Positions 56,621-60,727 of a stretch of 60,727 nucleotides of DNA are shown here, piece by piece. Each line of letters begins with the position of its first letter. The first letter of the stretch is position 1. This stretch comes from Canibacter zhuwentaonis (GTDB lineage Bacteria; Actinomycetota; Actinomycetes; Actinomycetales; Microbacteriaceae). The DNA lies in assembly GCF_018531145.1 (NCBI RefSeq), contig NZ_JAHDSZ010000007.1:1-60727 (forward strand). The letters are read 5' to 3'. The position numbers were made by a program, and so were the translations under genes. A model generated the notes under the pieces. It was not told where the DNA came from and ran no database searches. It saw only the letters and a program-made list of their open reading frames with translations.

Positions 56621-56746
56621 GTCGCGGGCGAGATTGCGCCGGTAGCAGCTTGATTTCGTTGCGGGCTGGGCTGCTTTCTGACGGTTTGGCCTTGTCGTGG
56701 GCGCTACTGTGTCGCGGGCAAAAATACGCTTGCAACAGCTTGATTT
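56621..56746. repeat. Degenerate direct repeat in the purN-purH gap
   Basis: Two about 36-bp units (56621-56656 and 56711-56746, 90 bp apart) share GTCGCGGGC at the start and CAGCTTGATTT at the end. The gap 56617-56838 holds no gene. Confidence 0.55.
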
Positions 56747-56838
56747 TTGGCTTACAAGATTGTTTTATCAACAGTTTAATTTTTAGTGTCCTATCCGTCC
56801 TGTAGAATTGTTGGCAGATTAATATTTAAGGGGAAACC

Positions 56839-58500
56839 GTGTCAGTTAATGCTCAAAATCCGGCAGATTACAAGCATCGCGATTGCATTCGGGTAAAGCG
56901 TGCGCTTATTTCTGTTAGCGACAAAACGGGGCTGTTGCAGCTTGCGGCGGCGCTTGTTGCAGAGGGGGTCGAGATTGTCTCAACCGGGTCAACAGCGGCG
57001 CTGATTCGCGAGGGCGGGTACGCCGTTACCGATGTTGAGCGGGTAACCGGTGCTCCCGAGATGCTTGACGGGCGCGTTAAAACCCTGCATCCGGCGGTGC
57101 ACGCGGGGTTGCTTGCAGATTTACGCTTAGACTCCCATCAAGAGCAGCTCACATCTTGCGGTTATCAGAGCTTTGAGCTAGTTGTGGTTAATCTTTACCC
57201 CTTTGCAGAGACAGTTGCAAGCGGCGCATCCGCGCTTAATGTGATCGAAAATATCGACGTTGGCGGTCTCGCTATGGTGCGCGCGAGCGCAAAAAACCAC
57301 GCCAACGTGGCAATCGTGGTGTCACCTGCGAGCTATGATGAGATTATTGCGGCGGTGCAGACCGGGGGTACTACGCTACAGCAGCGCCGCGACCTTGCAA
57401 CCGAGGCGTTTGTGCACACTGCAAACTACGACGGAGAGATCGCTAACTGGATGCTTGAGCAGGCAGCAAGCGGTTGGGCCGAGGCTAGCACTCTCGCATC
57501 AGCTGATGGCGAGAGCGATCTGCAAGATGATGCAGAGCTGCTATTTACCCCCTCCGAGGGCACGGTTACCGGTTATCAGGTTGTTGGTACACGCAAGAAG
57601 ATTCTGCGCTACGGCGAAAACTCGCACCAGCGCGCGGCGTTGTTTGTGGACAGTGACACTTCAGGGCTGGCGCAGGCCGCACAGCTCAACGGCAGAGAGA
57701 TGTCCTATAACAATTTTGTGGATGCGGATGCGGCGATCCGCGCGGCGTACGATCATGAGCTGCCAGCGGTGGCGATTATTAAACACACCAACCCCTGCGG
57801 TATCGCAACCAGCTCGGGCGGAGTTGCGCAAGCTTATCAAAAGGCTTTAGCGTGTGATGCAGTTTCTGCGTTCGGCGGTGTTGTTGCGAGCAACTCGCTC
57901 GTTACAGAAGAGTTCGCAAAAGCCGTTGCGGAGGTTTTTACCGAGGTTATTATTGCGCCAGAATATGAGCCAGCCGCGCTTGAGATACTGCAAAACAAGC
58001 AGAATTTGCGCGTCTTGCAGTTGCCCGCCGATTTCAGGCAGGAGAGCATCGAGGTGCGGCATATTTCCGGCGGATTTTTAGCGCAGGAGGCAGACCGTAG
58101 TTTCGTTTCCGCTAGCGAATGGCATCTGGTGACATCTCGCGCGGCAAGTGACGCTGAACTGTGCGATCTTGGTTTTGCATATGTGGCTTGCCGCGCGGTT
58201 AAATCTAACGCGATTTTGCTGGCTAAAGATCAGGCCAGTGTCGGCATTGGCATGGGGCAGGTTAATCGCGTTGATTCTGCTATGCTCGCTGTTTTGCGCG
58301 CGGGAGATCGAGTGCGGAGCAGCGTTGCCGCTTCGGATGCCTTTTTCCCGTTTGCTGACGGTCTGCAAACCCTGGTTGATGCGGGTGTGAGCGCGGTTGT
58401 GCAACCCGGCGGATCAAAACGCGATGCCGAGGTTATAGCTGTCGCAGAAGCCGCCGGGATCGCCATGTATTTCACGGGAGAGCGTCATTTTGCGCACTAG
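56839..58500 (+). CDS. purH: Bifunctional AICAR transformylase / IMP cyclohydrolase
   Basis: Carries out the last two steps of IMP synthesis. The 553-aa protein has an IMP cyclohydrolase domain ([44 protein letters not shown]) and an AICAR transformylase domain ([26 protein letters not shown] with the catalytic Lys-His, and the end [12 protein letters not shown]). GTG start with AAGGGG upstream. A strong palindrome begins 13 nt after its stop. Confidence 0.99.
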   Translation: MSVNAQNPADYKHRDCIRVKRALISVSDKTGLLQLAAALVAEGVEIVSTGSTAALIREGGYAVTDVERVTGAPEMLDGRVKTLHPAVHAGLLADLRLDSHQEQLTSCGYQSFELVVVNLYPFAETVASGASALNVIENIDVGGLAMVRASAKNHANVAIVVSPASYDEIIAAVQTGGTTLQQRRDLATEAFVHTANYDGEIANWMLEQAASGWAEASTLASADGESDLQDDAELLFTPSEGTVTGYQVVGTRKKILRYGENSHQRAALFVDSDTSGLAQAAQLNGREMSYNNFVDADAAIRAAYDHELPAVAIIKHTNPCGIATSSGGVAQAYQKALACDAVSAFGGVVASNSLVTEEFAKAVAEVFTEVIIAPEYEPAALEILQNKQNLRVLQLPADFRQESIEVRHISGGFLAQEADRSFVSASEWHLVTSRAASDAELCDLGFAYVACRAVKSNAILLAKDQASVGIGMGQVNRVDSAMLAVLRAGDRVRSSVAASDAFFPFADGLQTLVDAGVSAVVQPGGSKRDAEVIAVAEAAGIAMYFTGERHFAH

Positions 58501-58513
58501 CTAAAGAGCAGAT

Positions 58514-58537
58514 CTAGGTTAGCGATCACTAACCTAG
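58514..58537. promoter_or_regulatory. 9-bp palindrome upstream of the small membrane protein gene
   Basis: CTAGGTTAG-CGATCA-CTAACCTAG is a perfect inverted repeat, ending at the -35 region expected from the TATATT box at 58557-58562. It may be an operator, or a hairpin ending purH, but no T-run follows. Confidence 0.5.
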
Positions 58538-58569
58538 AAAGCAGGTCACCAGTTGCTATATTTGTTAGC

Positions 58570-58920
58570 ATGGAGATTCTGAGAAATATTATTTTAATTT
58601 TGCATTTCCTGTGTTTTGGCGCGTTACTGGGCACTACTATTGCGCAGTTCAAACCTGCTAAAAACGGCAGTGCGGTGATCTCTGGTGGTATGTTACACAG
58701 CGCCATCGGGTTGCTGCTTACAGGAGCCGGTCTTGTGGGCATAATTTACGCGACTGGAGGTGAGCCAAACAACCTTAAAATCGGTGTTAAACTGGCAGTA
58801 TTGTTGGTTATTGTAGGGCTGATAGTTTTCTTCCGTAAAAAAGAAAACGTATCAACGGTGGTGCTGGGAGCTATGTCCAGTCTGCTCGTGCTCAATGTGA
58901 CGCTTGAGGTTATCTGGTAA
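58570..58920 (+). CDS. Small four-helix membrane protein, unknown function
   Basis: A 116-aa protein with four hydrophobic helices (about 5-25, 40-62, 70-87 and 95-114) and short loops, one with EPNNLKIG. No family is recognised. TATATT lies 7 nt before the ATG without a Shine-Dalgarno, so leaderless translation is likely. It stands between purH and tyrS, under a possible operator. Confidence 0.75.
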   Translation: MEILRNIILILHFLCFGALLGTTIAQFKPAKNGSAVISGGMLHSAIGLLLTGAGLVGIIYATGGEPNNLKIGVKLAVLLVIVGLIVFFRKKENVSTVVLGAMSSLLVLNVTLEVIW

Positions 58921-58956
58921 CCGCTTAGCTTGGATTTGCCGGGTGCTTAATTAGGC

Positions 58957-58972
58957 GTGGCAGATCTGCCAC
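58957..58972. other. 16-bp perfect palindrome upstream of tyrS
   Basis: GTGGCAGATCTGCCAC, in the 204-bp gap before tyrS, is a perfect dyad with no loop. It may be a binding site or the foot of a hairpin ending the preceding gene. Confidence 0.45.
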
Positions 58973-59069
58973 TAATACAGGCAGGTACTCGATCTGCGCG
59001 CAGCAGACACCCAGCCCGTTTGCTTGGTTATTAACACACATTCGACAACTAATTAACTTAATTTTTTCG

Positions 59070-59109
59070 GAGCAAACGGTGTATTTTAACGCCGCTTGCC
59101 GTTTTGCTC
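59070..59109. other. Inverted repeat just upstream of the tyrS -10 box
   Basis: GAGCAAACGG (59070-59079) and CCGTTTTGCTC (59099-59109) pair with one bulge. They flank the expected -35 region of tyrS, 3 nt before TAGCAT at 59113-59118. Confidence 0.4.
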
Positions 59110-59124
59110 GGGTAGCATATCGGT

Positions 59125-60441
59125 ATGGCACTATCCAAAAGCAGGGCTGATGTTCTAGCCGCACAAAAAAACGACGACACTTTCGAGGGGCTCTTTGATG
59201 AGCTAACCTGGCGTGGTTTTGTAAGCGTTTCAACCGACAAAGAAGCACTTGCGGCAGCCCTCAACGGCTCTGAGCCAATAACTTTTTACTGCGGATTTGA
59301 CCCCACCGCGCCAAGCCTCCACCTCGGACACCTGGTGCAAGTTCTGTTCATGCGACGCTTGCAGCTCGCCGGTCACAAGCCCCTCGGGCTGGTCGGCGGA
59401 TCCACCGGTCTTATCGGCGACCCCCGCCCAACCGCTGAGCGCGCTCTAAACTCACGCGAAACAGTTGCCGAGTGGGTCGCCTCGCTGCGCTCGCAAATCG
59501 AATGCTTTCTTAGCTTTGATGGTGATAACGCCGCGCGCATGGTGAACAACCTCGACTGGACGGCAGATTTATCCGCGCTCGATTTCTTACGCGATATTGG
59601 CAAGTTTTTCCGTGTCGGTACGATGATTAAAAAAGACGCTGTCGCGGCGCGGCTGGCATCCAGAGAGGGTATCAGCTACACCGAGTTCAGTTACCAGATT
59701 CTGCAGGGCTACGATTTTCTGCAGCTGTTCCGCAGTCACGGCTGCACTCTGCAGTCTGGCGGGCAAGACCAGTGGGGCAACATCGTGGGTGGCATCGACC
59801 TGATCCGCAAAGCCGAGGGCGCGAGTGTGCACGCTGTGGGAACCCCGCTAATCACCAACTCCGACGGCACCAAATTTGGCAAGAGCGAGGGAAACGCAAT
59901 CTGGCTTGATCCGCAAATGTGTTCGCCCTACGCTTTCTACCAGTTTTGGCTTAATCAGGCGGATGCAGATGTTGTTGAGCGGCTCAAAATCTTCACTTTT
60001 CTGTCGCGCGCGGAGATTCTGGAGTATGAGGCACAAGTTATGGCGGATCCTGGCGCGCGAGCAGCGCAGAAGCGTCTGGCTTTTGAGGTGACCGCGCTTG
60101 TACATGGAGAGCAGGCTGCTCGCGATGCGATTGCTGCGGCTGACGCGCTGTTTGGGCGAGGATTCTTTGACAGTGTGCCTGAGGAGCTGCTGCGCCAGGC
60201 AACGAGCGATCTTGTTTCGGTTGCGGGCGAGGAGAGCATAACAGTGGGGCAGGCGCTGGTTGCAACCTCGCTTGTGGCGTCACTGGCGGAGGCGCGGCGG
60301 GTTGTTGCGCAGGGTGGTGCTGCGGTGAATGGTGTGCGGGTGGCTGATGTGGCGGATCTGGTTGCCGACTATGCGAGGGGGCGGCGGATTGTTGTGCTGG
60401 GGCGTGGCAAAAAAGCTAAAGCGGTTGTTGTTTTCGACTAG
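59125..60441 (+). CDS. tyrS: Tyrosyl-tRNA synthetase
   Basis: Charges tRNA-Tyr. The 438-aa class I enzyme has the HIGH-type motif HLGHL, Tyr-binding FYCGFDPTAPS, QDQWGNI, the KMSKS-type motif KFGKS in SDGTKFGKSEGN, and a C-terminal S4-like RNA-binding domain (GQALVATSLVASLAEARRVV). ATG at 59125 has TAGCAT ending 6 nt upstream and no Shine-Dalgarno, which points to a leaderless message, so no T-box leader is possible here. Confidence 0.98.
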   Translation: MALSKSRADVLAAQKNDDTFEGLFDELTWRGFVSVSTDKEALAAALNGSEPITFYCGFDPTAPSLHLGHLVQVLFMRRLQLAGHKPLGLVGGSTGLIGDPRPTAERALNSRETVAEWVASLRSQIECFLSFDGDNAARMVNNLDWTADLSALDFLRDIGKFFRVGTMIKKDAVAARLASREGISYTEFSYQILQGYDFLQLFRSHGCTLQSGGQDQWGNIVGGIDLIRKAEGASVHAVGTPLITNSDGTKFGKSEGNAIWLDPQMCSPYAFYQFWLNQADADVVERLKIFTFLSRAEILEYEAQVMADPGARAAQKRLAFEVTALVHGEQAARDAIAAADALFGRGFFDSVPEELLRQATSDLVSVAGEESITVGQALVATSLVASLAEARRVVAQGGAAVNGVRVADVADLVADYARGRRIVVLGRGKKAKAVVVFD

Positions 60442-60727
60442 ATCAGGTGGATCGGGAGCGGTCGGGGTTTGGTGTTTTTTGTGTGCGATGTAATTTGTGC
60501 CCAGTGTAGTTTGTGGGGTGGTGTGTTCGTTTTGTTTGGGGTGTAGTTGTTGTCGGGTGATTAGTGTGTGTAGTTTTGTGATTTAGCAGTTGTCCTTGTG
60601 TTTTTGGGTGACGCGCCCGGGTTTGTGATTGGGTTTTGTGTTTTGTTTGGGGTGTGTGTATAGTTGTTGTTTGTTGGCGGGGTGGTTTAACCGGTTGAGG
60701 GGCAGTTTTGCTTGGTTTCTGGTTGGT
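60442..60727. other. G+T-biased non-coding tract at the window end
   Basis: The final 286 bp show no supported gene. The plus strand is overwhelmingly G and T with repeated TTTGGGGTG-like and TGTGTAGTT-like words. No tRNA, rRNA start or terminator is seen before the window ends. A shorter G/T-rich run occurs at 45778-45880. Confidence 0.7.

Noticed and set aside
56617-56838. Purine riboswitch before purH
   Set aside because: The gap shows no conserved purine-riboswitch core; only a degenerate direct repeat and a weak promoter are visible.
59041-59124. T-box riboswitch upstream of tyrS
   Set aside because: No T-box sequence is seen, and the -10 box lies 6 nt from the start codon, leaving no room for a leader.

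Overview
This window looks like a chromosomal segment of a high-GC Gram-positive bacterium (Actinomycetota), most likely a Microbacteriaceae-type organism with a reduced GC content for that group. The actinobacterial signals are a paired MaoC-type dehydratase block next to murB, an acyl-CoA carboxylase alpha chain with fused biotin carrier domain, the guaB / guaB3 / SURF1 / DUF3817 / guaA cluster, groES without groEL, monomeric isocitrate dehydrogenase, and sucC-sucD followed by a DUF6350 membrane protein and purN-purH. Two sortase-anchored pilins at the left edge suggest a surface-attached, host-associated life. The family assignment is inference from gene order and protein resemblance; no 16S gene is present.

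Layout. 1-3.2 kb: two tandem LPXTG major-pilin paralogues, separated by a terminator and a 26-bp imperfect inverted repeat. 3.2-12.3 kb: accA3 (minus), two MaoC dehydratases, murB, an anchored protein, a CaiB-type CoA-transferase with a glutaryl-CoA-dehydrogenase-like enzyme, a nucleosidase-like protein, an isochorismatase-type hydrolase preceded by a 13-G tract, and tRNA-Ser. 12.6-18.8 kb: two aminopeptidases (M17, M18), tRNA-Glu/Asp/Phe, an esterase, a glutamine amidotransferase and a spermidine-synthase-like protein. 18.8-30.3 kb: rpoB-rpoC, then three unrecognised genes (two of them membrane proteins) behind a duplicated leader block, and a HAD phosphatase. 30.5-36.6 kb: an oligopeptide ABC importer (oppA, oppB, oppC, fused oppDF) and a DUF4190-like protein. 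36.7-42.9 kb: groES and the guanine-nucleotide cluster. 42.9-45.7 kb: an ABC-2 exporter and a Bax-inhibitor-1 protein. 45.9-60.4 kb: pcrA, sucCD, icd, DUF6350, a glycosyltransferase, purN, purH, a small membrane protein and tyrS. The last 286 bp are a strongly G+T-biased non-coding tract.

How the genes fit together. Most of the window is housekeeping: transcription, purine synthesis (purN, purH, guaB, guaA), TCA-cycle steps (icd, sucCD), peptide uptake and breakdown (opp, pepA, apeB), cell wall (murB) and tRNA charging. Accessory character is limited to the pilins, the ABC exporter and a few orphan membrane proteins.

I found no complete, clearly new multi-gene system, no CRISPR array, no prophage and no insertion sequence. 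The most promising leads are regulatory or structural: the inverted-repeat-bounded segment between the pilins, the coordinated loss of isopeptide-bond residues in one pilin, an Asn at the rifampicin-critical His position of RpoB, a 19-nt perfect palindrome at the predicted rpoB start point, the duplicated leader after rpoC, and promoter modules shared by unlinked, apparently leaderless genes.
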